A DNA stretch of 60,000 bases from Symsagittifera roscoffensis (lineage: Eukaryota > Xenacoelomorpha > Acoela > Convolutidae). Location: contig NC_087063.1 in assembly GCF_963678635.1 (NCBI RefSeq), positions 40,688,759-40,748,758 on the forward strand, read 5' to 3'. Shown piece after piece: positions 10,558-23,510 of this stretch. The notes beneath the pieces were generated by a model. It was given only the letters and a program-made list of their open reading frames with translations, had not been told where the DNA came from and did not search any database. Numbering within the stretch: the first letter of the stretch is position 1; every line of letters begins with the position of its first letter. The position numbers and the translations under genes are program-made.

Positions 10558-11225
10558 TAAGCTTTGAGTTTTTTTTTGGTTTCTTCTTCTTTGGGTTCCT
10601 CATCCTCCGGCTCCATTTTGCACAAACTCGTCGCAAATTGTTCCTGCTTGTAACCGCTCGTCACATCTGGCTCGTTTGGTTCCTACTTGCACCAGGAAAT
10701 CGTGACATCACGCCCATTTCTGCACGGCTCATGTTTCTTCTAGGAGATCATCTTGCCCGTCGTCTTGGTCTTGGTCGTCTTTCTGCTTGCTCCCAACGCA
10801 CTTTGTACGGTAGTCCGTCTCGTCGTCTGCCTCTTCGTCGCTGTCGTGATACAGTCGCACACGTAGTTGCGCAGACGTGGACTGAACTATTTGACTTTGT
10901 GCTAAAACAGTTTGAATATGAAATCAAAAAACATATAGATCGATGGGTTCGTATCTTTTTTCAAAAGCACACATCTTCACTCACTCTAATCATCGCCAAT
11001 TTTAGCCTCGCAGATCAAATTTGCCCTCCTCTGCTTCACTCTGAATGGTAATTGGCACCCCTCATAAGTGTCCCATCTAAAATTATAAATTTTCCTAGTG
11101 GGAGAGAGCAGCTTTCGTTTGAGTCGAGATCTTCAATTGGCTCTTATCATCTCCCAGCATCCAGGCGACAACACATGCTCTGAATTTCTGTAACAGTCGC
11201 CGAAGCCCTCCGTGCCAAAGAACAT
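10558..11225 (-). CDS. Unassigned coding fragments upstream of the JmjC gene
   Basis: Several minus-strand pieces look coding. From 5' to 3': FFGTEGFGDCYRNSEHVL near 11225-11130; WDTYEGCQLPFRVKQRRA after TTTTAG near 11083; an acidic exon with RLYHDSDEEADDETDYR that starts after GTTCAG near 10882; and a last exon after GTGCAAGTAG near 10686, ending MEPEDEEPKEEE, a Lys run and TAG at about 10558. The local GC content is raised. No domain is recognised, and one piece is followed by an in-frame TGA, so breaks or unresolved introns exist. Confidence 0.4.
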
Positions 11226-11229
11226 GCAA

Positions 11230-12430
11230 ATCAGTTTCTTCAGTTTCGCATCCTTTTTCTTGCATTGCTTTTCAGCAAAATGGCGGACCATGTTGCTTTT
11301 TTGCAAAAAAACAAAGGTCGCACTCTGGAAACGAATAGAAAAACAAAATCAGTCAAGGGTAAAAAATTGGACAGTGAAATTTTTTTCACAAAACGATTTT
11401 GTTACAAAAATTGGTATCCGGACTATAATTAGGCTATGACACCGTTAACCCTCGTTACAAAACAAAGCTCTCCTTACAGTATAAAAATGATTCATATGTG
11501 AGGTGTAGGAAAAGCAAAAAGAAACAATAAATTTTAGTGGAATCCACAAATTTTTAAGCACTATCTTTATCATTTTTTTTAGAATCCAGGATCAAATCTT
11601 TTAGAACCTTTGCCATATCAAACTTGTGATACACTTTAGGATGTGAAACCGGTACCTCTATTATGAAATGCGAGCCTTAAGTTTTATCATGAAACAAATT
11701 TAAAAAGAAAACGTCTTTCAGGCCACAAAAATTGTGATGCACGTTTACTTCGTTGTTTTGAAAACATCTTGCAGAGCCGCGGATTTGATCCAACGACCTC
11801 TGGTTTGGTAGCCATAATCTTTACCTCCAGGCCATCAGACATGTTATTATTCTAAGATAAACTGAAACCTAAGCACAGTCGTCCCTTACAAATAATCAAT
11901 TACAAGAGGTTATCTGAGATGCAAAACAATTTAATTACATTGAAATCATTTGTTATCCATTTTATGAAAAAAATGACACTAGAAGAAAAACGTTACGAAT
12001 AATGATAAACTTAGTTTTGCACTCGAAGCCAGTCGTGAATCGGGTTGATCGGTAATGGATAAAGGACATCAATTAGAAAAAAAACGAACAAGATCTGAAA
12101 AAAAAATTTTAAATTAAAATGATAAAGTCAACCGCGGTTTTTTAATACTAAAAAATCAATTTTCAAGAAATATTAAAATAAATTTAAATTCTTGATGGCA
12201 TAATCCTTACAAGGTACCATAATAGGGAGAAAATAACATAGTAGGCGCAAGCCGGGGAATTTCACCCTATAAAGATATATCCCTCCTAATATGCCCCACG
12301 AATTTTGTACCTTGTTAACTACCCCCCCCGCAATTATTCCCCCACAATTTTTGTACCTTGTTAACTACCCCCCATTGCAATCAGGGGAGAAATAGTTAAC
12401 AAGGTTCCCGGTTATTATCCCTCTAAATCG
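11230..12430. other. Intergenic DNA with a tRNA-derived fragment
   Basis: AT-rich, with no supported exon. At 12300-12420 the words 'ttgtaccttgttaactaccccc' recur in direct and inverted form around a run of C, a small foldback. Confidence 0.4.
11781..11840 (-). repeat. tRNA-like fragment, possibly SINE-derived
   Basis: On the minus strand TGGCCTGGAGG resembles a polymerase III A box and GGATCAAATCC resembles a B box, about 43 bases apart. The A box lacks the usual A at its seventh place and no closing acceptor stem is visible, so it is probably a decayed SINE head and not a functional tRNA. Confidence 0.35.
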
Positions 12431-12454
12431 ATTGGGGAAATTAAACGGTTGATG

Positions 12455-12720
12455 TATTGGTTATTGCCAGTATTTGGGATTGCCAGTATTTGGGATTGCC
12501 AGTATTTGGGATTTTGCAGAACTGCAAAAAACTATCGATTGTCAGTATTTGGGATTCTGCAGAAATGCAACGAATTATAATCAGTATTTGGGATTTTGGG
12601 ATTTTGCAGAACTTTTTGTCAGTAATTGGGATTTTTGTCAGTATTTGGTAATTTGCAACTGCAAAAAACTTGTCAGTATTTTTTTGCATGCATCGAACTA
12701 TTGACAGTATGAAATATTGC
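12455..12720. repeat. 'CAGTATTTGGGATT' tandem repeat
   Basis: Roughly ten copies of a 14-17-bp word CAGTATTTGGGATT separated by variable 'ttgcagaactgcaaaaaac' spacers, decaying to about 12960. The ORFs crossing it in both directions (FGILQN or IPNTGNPKYWQ repeats) are repeat products. Confidence 0.85.
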
Positions 12721-12959
12721 AATTTTCTCATTGAGTTAAAATTTGTACTGTCAATTGGAAAAAAATTTGAACGAAATTGGAAGGAACTGATCAGTATTTA
12801 AGATTGATTTGAACTGCAACAAGAACTATTGAGATTTTGCAAAACTAGAACAAACTATTTCTGTTTTTGGGATGGACAATAGACTGCACGGCGCCATTAC
12901 CCATTCCACTCCGTCAGTATTTGAGTTTTTACAAATATAGAACGAACGACTACTTCCGT

Positions 12960-13470
12960 ATTTGGAGTGAGTTAATAAACTAAACGGCGCCAGTACACAT
13001 CCAAGTCAGAAAAGACAATATAATTAGTGATTTATTTACTGCAAAAAGTATTTTAGAGGGTGAAACATACTTAACCCTACATTTTTTTCAAGAATGCAAA
13101 GGATTGGGCCATATAACTGGAAAAAAGGGTATAAACTAGGGTATTTTTACAAAGTTTAGTTAAACTGGAGAGTTCAAGAATTATTGATCTCCTCCGAATA
13201 CCATAACCAATTGAAGAGGGTATGATAATCACGGATTATTAAATCTTACACTTCAATTAATCAATTAATGGAATGGAAAATTCAATTAATCAAACTCAAG
13301 AAACAGTTAGGGACTCTTTTAGTTGACGGCTTAAAAAGTATCGAAACAATTATGACTCTAGTTGGCTATGAAGTCTATCCGCTGGCTATGAAGCTTCACC
13401 CAAGTTCGGCCAATTTAAAAATCACACCATAATCCACAATTAATTTTCCAATTAAGCAAAATGGTAATTC
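12960..13470. other. No gene seen
   Basis: AT-rich DNA between the 12.5-kb repeat and the degenerate gene region; nothing recognisable on either strand. Confidence 0.35.
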
Positions 13471-13599
13471 CACTGATATGGAAAACTTAAATAACACCTT
13501 CTTTTCATTCATCACTGCACCTTCTCAAATTCAGTTTGTAAATTTTCTAAATTCATTCTTTACTGCACCTTTTTCGAATTCAGTTTCCGGCAAACAAAT

Positions 13600-13760
13600 C
13601 CGACAAAAAACGGACACGAATCTCGCCAAACCCCGATACGACTCGACGTACCGACAATCAAACCGACATACGAATCGACAGGCAAATAGCCGACATACGA
13701 ATCGGGACGCACAAACCGATACGTACGAATCGACATACAAAAGAACGACTCGCCCGATAC
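13600..13760. repeat. 'CGACATACGAATCG' short tandem repeat
   Basis: The words CGACATACGAATCG, CGATACGA and 'aaaccgac' repeat irregularly. A 100-codon plus ORF (13478-13780) owes its YRQSNRHTNRQANSRH stretch to this repeat and is not taken as a gene. Confidence 0.7.
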
Positions 13761-13779
13761 GACAAAGGACTCTTCGATG

Positions 13780-16350
13780 AGCAACAATTGTGGAATCGCT
13801 ATTCGATAGCATCAGATAATGATCGAAAGTTTGTAGACGACAAAACTCTAGATGAAATAGCAGGAAAAGAATTGGCAAACAAATAGCGAACAGGGCAAAG
13901 ACTAGTTTCAGAAACGGTCGATGGAACTACATTGGAAGTTGACGATCTTGTACAAAAAATAGTAAAACCACGTCAACGCAGTCAATCGATTGCAGTCGCA
14001 GCAGGAATCATGCAGGTTTTTAATCTACGGGGCTTCAAGAAAATACCGTGGAACCAAAAACGGATCAACCTGGTCAAGTTTCTCTTTCCAGGAACAATGC
14101 TACCCGAATACTCACCTTTTAGTGTAATAAACTATCAAAACAGATCTCGACACCGCCCCTAGTACAGTTAGGAACCTCATCAAGAACCTCGACATCAACA
14201 GAATCAGCAACCTCGCAACCATTTGCTCTTCCAGTACCCTCAGAACCGTCAAGACATTCAGCAACCGCATCCTTATAGAGGCACCAACATATTCATTTTT
14301 TGAAGTATCATTCCTCGCAAGACTACTCGGAAGAGAGCACTGGCGACAAAACAACAATGCCGCACTTCAAAGGGATCTGAAAGATTTTGGCGCCGAGTTC
14401 TGTTTTATGAGTGATGCCATAGAATTAGCCTCCAAGGTCTAATGGAAGTAGCTGAAAAGGACTCCCAGAGAATAAAACGTGGTAAAGGTGGTCGCAAAAA
14501 GTGTAGATTTTTTTCGAGCCTTTTTATGATTACTCGCTTATCTAAGAAACGGGGATCTTCGGAAGATTTAAAGTACGATTTGGCTAAGGCGACAAAAACT
14601 GCAAACATTGACGATACTATTAACACTATTCGGTCGCGGCTCGAAATTACAGGCTTCCTTCAAATCATTCGTTCCTTCTGCTAGTCACATTCGTGGAGCA
14701 AACACCGGAATAGTGGTTCACTTTACAAAACTTCTGTAAGCCCGAGAAGAAAAAATTTTCTGGATTTCGAAATGACCTAGTTTACTGAGAACCACGGAGC
14801 TTCAAGTATTACGCGTTGATATCTGGGGATACATCTGTGAGATTGGCGGTGTGGAGGTTACCAGGTTGGTGTTCAGGCTCCTCAATGTCGACAGTAAAGT
14901 ACAGTCGACTCTCAGCGTTTTCTGTTTCGCAGGTAAGTCAATTTTGTTTTAGATACTTTATAATTTATTTACTTTAGAAAAAAATCTCTCAAGATTATTA
15001 ATCTCGGCATCGCTTATATGTTAGATATAGGGAGTATGGTTAACTTTTTTTGCTCTTTATTAAATTAGGCACTTTGGCTCAGCGCAGTACTTTGTCTTCT
15101 AAAGAATAGTATGTGTCAAATGGAGCAGAGCGCAAAATATTTCTGCGTACGGACAAAAACCAGTGCGGATTTTAAGAGCAAATAGTTAATCATTGTAAAT
15201 GGAATCAACAACCAAGGCTCAAAACACTGAGGACTCAAGTTTATGAATGTACCTTTTTGATTATTTTTATCAGCATTTGGAATGATCTTATCTTTTGCAG
15301 CCAGGTAGAAATCAACAACAAAATTCATATCCGCTCAAACTCAAATCGGATCTGTCCATACCTGCAAAACTGGATATGTTGTTTTTTCCTTACTTATTCG
15401 ACAAATTGGTCAGCGTACCGTGGAAAAGACAGCAGATACGCTATAAAGCAGAAAGTTGGTCCCACCACAGCAGGCGAACAAGAATCGGGTTGGTTGTACA
15501 GCCAAACAAATTCTCTAAGACAGTAAGGAGCAAAGCTGACCTATAGTGGCAATTTACCATTTCTGTTGTGGCTGGCTATTGGTGTCCTAAATGAGCAGTC
15601 ATCTGATAGAGTCTCGTGGCTCCCACTGTATGTGTCAAATGACACTACAGACTTCCGTCCAATAACTTGCGAGCCAGAGACTGGTAAAAGAACTGAACTC
15701 AATGTGCCATTTCGAAAAGAGTTACCTAAGACGTCACTGGTCAACATCGAAGACATTCCATGCGTTTGTCCAGATTCCACCCACCTGATTACACGTTGAG
15801 TGGAAACACATTTTTGTAAAAAGGCACAAAAAATAATTGATTCTATGCACCCTCACGAAAAGTTTGCCATTCAGCGCTTTGAGGAAAATTTGAGTAAATG
15901 GGGGGCCAAAAAGCCATTTTTTCATTTCACCACTGTCTCGATAGGAGGAACAGACAAAGCTGGCAAAGTGTGTGCAGTCTCTCTTTCTGGAATCTGTGCG
16001 CTGACTGTCATCGGGGACAAGGAAGAAATGAAGGCTAGCACAGAAATTGAAAATCTTTTTACTGGAGCATGGAAAAATGAAGTTGTTGTTCGCCCCAAAG
16101 AAAATACAGATATGTAAGTTTAGTCGGTAGAAGTGCTACAAGCCATCTACCCGAGTCTCGTCTCAAAAATTTATAGAAAAATCCTCGCGTGCTTCACCAC
16201 CAAGGATGCCAGTGAACTTTTGAGAAAGAGCTTGAATGAATGCACAAAATTACTGAGACCAAAAGGTGATTTTACGCTTCAGAGTAAGAAAAGAGGGCTG
16301 AAATCTACTATCAAGTATCAGTGCTTATCTTTGGAGAACAAAAATTGCCC
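13780..16350 (+). pseudogene. 5' part of the degenerate array gene (family unknown)
   Basis: Coding-like segments in changing frames run up to the array: VRNLIKNLDINRISNLATI near 14170; an exon ending at consensus donor CAG/GTAAGT near 14935; an exon after 'cttttgcag' near 15301 (RNQQQNSYPLKLKSDLSI); then one open frame from about 15542 to 16117 containing WLPLYVSNDT and CVCPDSTHLITR. That last frame is broken by a lone TGA at 15797-15799 and continues with VETHFCKKAQ. A further same-frame segment runs 16133-16591. I do not recognise the protein. Breaks in several places argue for a pseudogene or a low-quality consensus. Confidence 0.5.
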
Positions 16351-16360
16351 CCCCCCCCCC

Positions 16361-18737
16361 TTCAAACAAAAGTTACTCCTAATGCCACAGCTTGTGTTGA
16401 GCAATATTATACGAAGTCCCTGGGAACATTTGTACGAAGCTCTCGAAAAATCTTCCAACCACCATGCGAACAAGGATTCCCAATGTAGGACAATGCGAGG
16501 CGTAAGAAGATTGCATAACTACGGCTCACTGTTCCTCGAAATGTTTTTTTTCTTTCTGCAAGTTCATCAAACCTGGCAAGTGCACACGTAGTTTGCTAAA
16601 CAAGGCGGTAGACGTCTTGGGAGGAACCAATCCTATCCCGTCGTATTTACAAATATGTCAAAAAAGTCTAGAATTTCCGAAAGTTGCCGTTGGTGAAAAG
16701 CATGCATCTAGTCTAAGGCTTTCTGCTTTGCGATTTTATGTGCTGGGTGCTTTCGGATGTACATCGGCAGCAGTTGCGGGAAAGAAAGCAAAACCAAATC
16801 TAGCATCACAAGCTATGGTGGAAAAATGGGCCCATGATTTAGGAGGTACAGTCCTAACCAAAGAGAATGCTCAAACCAATCTTCGGGGACATTCCAAGAC
16901 ACCTAACTGCTTTGTTCTGCTGAAAGATGACACATATTTGGTCGAAAGAACGATGACTGTAAAGGAATGGTTGCAAAACCGAGTAGGTGGAAAAGAGTCA
17001 ACAACTGATTTGGAATCTATTGATACTGGGAAAACCAAACGAAAGAGCTGGCAAAAAAACTGCACATGCAGCCATCCAGCGCTGTAAATTTGTGGGTAGT
17101 GATTTCAAGTTTTCGAAGCTAGAATAAATAGTTGACTCTCTTTATTCTGATTCAGTTATTGATCCGACATCTTACCACCTACATCCGGGGAATTCAGTTA
17201 AAGGATCAGCGAATTATGAAAAACATATGTGGCAGCTACTGGTGGAAGTTTATATATATCCATTGGATGAAGTTCTTCACCGTAGTAGCGAACCACCCAC
17301 AGACAACGGCTTTGAGCTAGTCCAATCGACGTTAGTTGAGGACACGGAGATAAACGTGCTGATCAACATCCAAGTGCAACACACCGCGGGAGAGCATGCG
17401 GTTTATAGAGCTACCCCATTGGCTCAAATCGCGGAAGGTGGAACGATGCGGAAACAGCACAAAATTTCCAACACTCGCGTGTTGGTCTCCGAACGACGGG
17501 TCAATTTTGACGAAGTGTCGCTTGACGCTTTTGCGGCTCATTGAATTGGAAGCAGTCGACTTAAGCTGTTCTTTCGAACCAATAGTGGGATGTCAAAGCT
17601 ACTTACTTCTACCGAGCTTTAACAGACGTTTTGAGACACCGGACGATGCTCTGGTAATGGTGCCTGATCCGAGGAGCTGCCAGTACGAGACGGGGTTAAC
17701 CATCATCATCAAGCAGCACCCGCCCATCCGAGCCTTTTTCGTCTTTTTACACGGAGCGGAAATGAAACTACCGGGTGTGATGGTCCCGGCAATCTTTCCA
17801 GAGCAAGCGCGAAGCGAGATGATGGAAGCGGTCTGGCATAATCTCACTTAGCTGCCTGGATGGTCGGTGGACGATGATGCCCTATCGAAGATCTCCAAAC
17901 CTTTTTCGGATCAGATACTGAGGAAACATACATGCTTTTAATGGCAAGCGATGCGCAATTGGCCTGTTTATTATGCGATGATGATGAGGTGGAAATGACA
18001 GCAATAGTAATTTGGCGGTCTTAATTTATGTTATTTGGCGAAGTGACTCAAGGCAGGAAGGGAAAAAACGCCAAAGACGACGACGAAGAGATGGCGCGGA
18101 CAATTACCATTGATGTGGGTTGAGGAGGATGAACGAAAGAAATCATGCGAGTTTTTGAGCTTTGGGTTATACCACGTCGAGTAAAAATGTTAAGCAGTCA
18201 AAACCCATAAAATTTTATCCATTGTTATTTTTATCCAAACCAAAAAGTTTTGTTTAAGGGATCTGACTGTAGGTTGCTTAAACTAGCCCGGTTAGGGAGT
18301 ACGTTAAGCCTAACCCTAAAGGTATAGTGGTCAATTAATAACTAGAAAAAGATCTAATTTCCTGAGCAGTATTAGGAGACCTACTTCCCCTGTTACGCCT
18401 CTATTGAAATTTTGAAGACAATTTCCCCAGGATTACTTTCCTTTGGTCCGATTGAGTTTTCAAAAATAGCTGAAAAGCCAATTTAAATTTATTACAATAA
18501 TTGCCAACTTCAATTCACTTAACAAACTCCTTCAACTTTACCATGTAAAAGCTAAACCAGTATAAAACTGTATAACTAGAGATTCATATATTAGGTCGAC
18601 TAGTTGCAAAATTGCCTTGGACAGCGTGAATTATGTACGTATAGTTAGATATATTTATATAACTATACGTACATAGTTATATGTCATTTATATGTCACTT
18701 AATATACATTTATTTGTCACTTAATATATATGTCACT
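16361..18737 (+). repeat. Array unit 1 (2377 bp): ORF block plus linker
   Basis: The unit holds the 3' ORF block (16361-17851) and a ~0.89-kb linker (17852-18737). The ORF block encodes, in shifting frames, YEALEKSSNHHAN, VDVLGGTNPIPSYLQICQ, LRFYVLGAFGCTSAAVAG, EKWAHDLGGTVLTKENAQ, then after a likely 60-bp intron (GTAGTG near 17096 to GATTCAG near 17154) WQLLVEVYIYPLDEVL, and finally AIFPEQARSEMMEA before TAG. LGGTVL plus a later conserved Trp faintly suggests a BRCT-like fold, but that is weak. Shared by all four copies, so the frame changes mostly predate the amplification or reflect introns. Confidence 0.8.
18633..18674. repeat. 42-bp near-perfect palindrome in the linker (also 21030-21071, 23407-23448)
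   Basis: The arms ATGTACGTATAGTTA and its complement flank an AT-only centre with a single mismatch. The same palindrome is kept in all three complete linkers, followed by reiterated 'atatgtcacttaata' words. It could form a cruciform or hairpin and marks the amplification junction. Confidence 0.85.
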
Positions 18738-21133
18738 TCAAACGAAAGTTACTCCTAATGCCACAGCTTGTGTTGAGCAAAATTATACGAAGTCCCTGAG
18801 AACATTTGTACGAAGCTCTCGAAAAATCTTCCAACCACCATGCGAACAAGGTTTCACAAAGTAGGACAATGCGAGGCGTAGGAAGATTGCATAACTACGG
18901 CTCACTGTTCCTCGAAATGTTTTTTTTTCCTTTCTGCAAGTTCATCAAATCTGGCAAGTGCACACGTAGTTTTCTAAAGAAGGCGGTAGACGTCTTGGGA
19001 GGAACCAATCCTATCCCGTCGTATTTACAAATATGTCAAAAAAGTCTCGAATTTCCGAAAATTGCCATTGGTGAAAGCATGCATCTAGTCTAAGGCTTTC
19101 TGCTTTGCTATTTTATGTGCTGGGTGCTTTCGGATGTACAGCGGCAGCAGTTGCGGGAAAGAAAGCAAAACCAAATCTAGCATTACAAGCTATGGTGGAA
19201 AAATGGACCCATGATTTAAAAGGTACAGTCCTAACTAAAGAGAATGCTCAAACCAATCTTCGGGGACATTCCAAGACACCTAACTGCTTTGTTCTGCTGA
19301 AAGATGACACATATTTGGTCGAAAAAACGATGACTGTAGAGGAATGGTTGCAAAACCGAGTAGCTGGAAAAGAGTCAACAACTGATTTGGAATCTATTGA
19401 TACTGGGCAAATCAAACGAAAGAGCTGGCAAAAAAACTGTCACATGCAGCCATCCAGCGCTGTAACTTTGTGGGTAGTGATTTCAAGTTTTCGAAGCTAG
19501 AATAATTAGTTGACTCTCTTTATTTTGATTCAGTTATTGATCCGACATCTTACCACCTACATCCGGGGAATTCAGTTAAAGGATCAGCGAATTATGAAAA
19601 ACATATGTGGCAGCTACTGGTGGAAGTTTATATATATCCATTAGATGAAGTTCTTCACCGTAGTAGCGAACCACTCACAGACAACGGCTTTGAGCTAGTC
19701 CAATCGACGTTAGTTGAGGACACGGAGATAAACGTGCTGATCAACATCCAAGTGCAACACACCGCGGGAGAATATGCGGTTTACAGAGCTACCCCGTTGG
19801 CTCAAATCGCGGAAGGTGGAACGATGCGGAAGGTGGAACGATGCGGAAACAGCACAAAATTTCCAACACTCGCGTGTTGGTCTCCGAACGACGGGTCAAT
19901 TTTGACGAAGTGTCGCTTGACGCTTTTGCGGCTCATTCAATCGGAAGCAGTCGACTTAAGCTGTATTTTCGAACCAATAGTGGGATGTCAAAGCTACCTA
20001 CTTCGACCGTGCTTTAACAGACGTTTTGAGACACCGGACGATGCTCTGGTAATGATGCCTGATCCGAGGAGCTGCCAGTACGAGACGCGGCTAGCCATCA
20101 TCATCAAGCAGTACCCGCCCATCCGAGCCTTTTTCGTCTTTTTACACGGAGCGGAGATAAAACTACCGGGTGTGATGGTCCCGGCAATCTTTCCAGAGCA
20201 AGCGCGAAGCGAGATGATGGAAGCGCTCTGGCTTAACATCACTTAGCTGCCTGGATTGTCGGTTGACGATGATGCCCTAACGAAGATCTCCATGCCTTTT
20301 TTTGGATCAGATACTGAGGAAATATACATGCTTTTAATGGCAAGCGATGCGCAGTTGGCCTGTTTATTATGCGATGATGATGAGGTGGAAATGACAGCAA
20401 TAGTAATTTGGCGGTCTTAAGTTATGTTATTTGGCGATGTGACTGAAGGCAGGAAGGGAAAAAACGCCATAGATGACGACGAAGAGATGGCGCGGACAAT
20501 TAGCATTGATGTGGGTTGAGGAGGATGAACGAAAGAAATCATGCGAGTTTTTGAGCTTTGGGTTATACCACGTCGAGTAAAAATGTTAAGCAGTCATGTC
20601 CCCATAAAAGTTTATCCATTGTTGCTTTTATCCAAACCAAAAAATTTTGTTTAAGGGATCTGACTGTAGGTTGCTTAAACTAGCCCGGTTAGGGAGTACG
20701 TTAAGCCTAACCCTAAAGGTATAGTGTTCAATTAATAACTAGAAAAAGATCTAATTTCCTGAGCAGTATTAGGAGACCTACTTCCCCTGTTACGCCTCTA
20801 TTGAAATATTGAAGACAATTTCCCCGTGAATACTTTTCTTTGGTCCGATTTAGTTTTCAAAAATAGCTGAAAAGCCAATTTAAATTTATTACAATAATTG
20901 CCAACTTCAATTCACTTAACAAACTATTTCAACTTTACCATGTAAAAGCTAAACCAGTATAAAACTGTATAACTAGAGATTCATATATTAGGCCGACTAG
21001 TTGCAAAGTTGCCTTGGACAGCGTGAATTATGTACGTATAGTTAGATATATTTATATAACTATACGTACATAGTTATATGTCATTTATATGTCACTTAAT
21101 ATATACTTATATGTCACTTAAAATAAATGTCAC
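18738..21133 (+). repeat. Array unit 2 (2396 bp) with a frame-fusing 17-bp duplication
   Basis: About 95 percent or more similar by eye to unit 1. A longer T/C run lets one frame stay open through the first junction (18806-19093). At about 19812-19845 a 17-bp word (GGAAGGTGGAACGATGC) is duplicated; this shifts the frame and produces one 213-codon ORF (19605-20246) that runs from WQLLVEVYIYPLDEVL to AIFPEQARSEMMEA, where the other units switch frames. A deletion near 19073-19080 truncates the upstream ORF. Confidence 0.85.
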
Positions 21134-23510
21134 TTCAAACAAAAGTTACTCTTAATGCCACAGCTTGTGTTGAGCAATATTATACGAAGTCCCTGGGAAC
21201 ATTTGTACGAAGCTCTCGAAAAATCTTCCAACCACCATGCGAACAAGGATTCCCAATGTAGGACAATGCGAGGCGTAAGAAGATTGCATAACTACGGCTC
21301 ACTGTTCCTCGAAATGTTTTTTTTTCTTTCTGCAAGTTCATCAAACCTGGCAAGTGCACACGTAGTTTTCTAAACAAGGCGGTAGACGTCTTGGGAGGAA
21401 CCAATCCTATCCCGTCGTATTTACAAATATGTCAAAAAAGTCTAGAATTTCCGAAAGTTGCCGTTGGTGAAAAGCATGCATCTAGTCTAAGGCTTTCTGC
21501 TTTGCGATTTTATGTGCTGGGTGCTTTCGGATGTACAGCGGCAGCAGTTGCGGGAAAGAAAGCAAAACCAAATCTAGCATCACAAGCTATGGTGGAAAAA
21601 TGGACCCATGATTTAGGAGGTACAGTCCTAACCAAAGAGAATGCTCAAACCAATCTTCGGGACATTCCAAGACACCTAACTGCTTTGTTCTGCTGAAAGA
21701 TGACACATATTTGGTCGAAAGAACGATGACTGTAGAGGAATGGTTGCAAAACCGAGTAGGTGGAAAAGAGTCAACAACTGATTTGGAATCTATTGATACT
21801 GGGCAAACCAAACGAAAGAGCTGGCAAAAAAACTGTCACATGCAGCCATCCAGCGCTGTAAATTTGTGGGTAGTGATTTCAAGTTTTCGAAGCTAGAATA
21901 ATTAGTTGACTCTCTTTATTCTGATTCAGTTATTGATCCGACATCTTACCACCTACATCCGGGGAATTCAGTTAAAGGATCAGCGAATTATGAAAAACAT
22001 ATGTGGCAGCTACTGGTGGAAGTTTATATATATCCATTGGATGAAGTTCTTCACCGTAGTAGTGAACCACCCACAGACAACGGCTTTGAGCTAGTCCAAT
22101 CGACGTTAGTTGAGGACACGGAGATAAACGTGCTGATCAACATCCATGTGCAACACACCGCGGGAGAACATGCGGTTTATAGAGCTACCCCAATGGCTCA
22201 AATCGCGGAAGGTGGAACGATGCGGAAACAGCACAAAATTTCCAACACTCGCGTGTTGGTCTCCGAACGACGGGTCAATTTTGACGAAGTGTCGCTTGAC
22301 GCTTTTGCAGCTCATTGAATTGGAAGCAGTCGACTTAAGCTGTTCTTTCGAACCAATAGTGGGATGTCAAAGCTACTTACTTCTACCGAGCTTTAACAGA
22401 CGTTTTGAGACACCGGACGATGCTCTGGTAATGATGCCTGATCCGAGGAGGTGCCAGTACGAGACGCGGCTAGCCATCATCATCAAGCAGCACCCGCCTA
22501 TCCAAGCCTTTTTCGTCTTTTTACACGGAGCGGAGATAAAACTACCGGGTGTGATGGTCCCGGCAATCTTTCCAGAGCAAGCGCGAAGCGAGATGATGGA
22601 AGCGCTCTGGCTTAATCTCACTTAGCTGCCTGGATGTCGGTGGACGATGATGCCCTATCGAAGATCTCCAAGCCTTTTTCGGATCAGATACTGAGGAAAT
22701 ATACATGCTTTTAATGGCAAGCGATGCGCAGTTGGCCTGTTTATTATGCGATGATGATGATATGGTAATGACAGCAATAGTAATTTGGCGGTCTTAATTT
22801 ATGTTATTTGGCGATGTGACTCAAGGCAGTAAGGGAAAAAAGGCCATAGACGACGACGAAGAGATGGCGCGGACAATTATCATTGATGTGGGTTGAGGAG
22901 GATGAACGAAAGAAATCATGCGAGTTTTTGAGCTTTGGGTTATACCACGTCGAGTAAAAATGTTAAGCAGTCATGTCCTCATAAAAGTTTATCCATTGTT
23001 GCTTTTATCCAAACCAAAAAATTTTGTTTAAGGGATCTGACTGTAGGTTGCTTAAACTAGCCCGGTTAGGGAGTACGTTAAGCCTAACCCTAAAGGTATA
23101 GTGTTCAATTAATAACTAGAAAAAGATCTAATTTCCTGAGCAGTATTAGGAGACCTACTTCCCCTGTTACGCCTCTATTGAAATATTGAAGACAATTTCC
23201 CCGTGAATACTTTTCTTTGGTCCGATTTAGTTTTCAAAAATAGCTGAAAAGCCAATTTAAATTTATTACAATAATTGCCAACTTCAATTCACTTAACAAA
23301 CTATTTCAACTTTACCATGTAAAAGCTAAACCAGTATAAAACTGTATAACTAGAGATTCATATATTAGGCCGACTAGTTGCAAAGTTGCCTTGGACGGCG
23401 TGAATTATGTACGTATAGTTAGATATATTTATATAACTATACGTACATAGTTATATGTCATTTATCTGTCACTTAATATACATTTAAATGTCACTTAATA
23501 TATATGTCAC
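21134..23510 (+). repeat. Array unit 3 (2377 bp)
   Basis: Same order as unit 1. One G is missing at about 21660 ('cttcgggacatt' where the others have 'cttcggggacatt'), which ends the 21391-21696 ORF early; the frame resumes at 21711-21896. The 3' ORFs 22001-22318 and 22146-22625 match unit 1. The linker carries the palindrome at 21030-21071 in unit 2 and 23407-23448 here. Confidence 0.85.

Noticed and set aside
16593-17087. Firm BRCT-domain assignment for the array ORF
   Set aside because: Only an LGG word and a later Trp fit; length and hydrophobic pattern are not diagnostic by eye.
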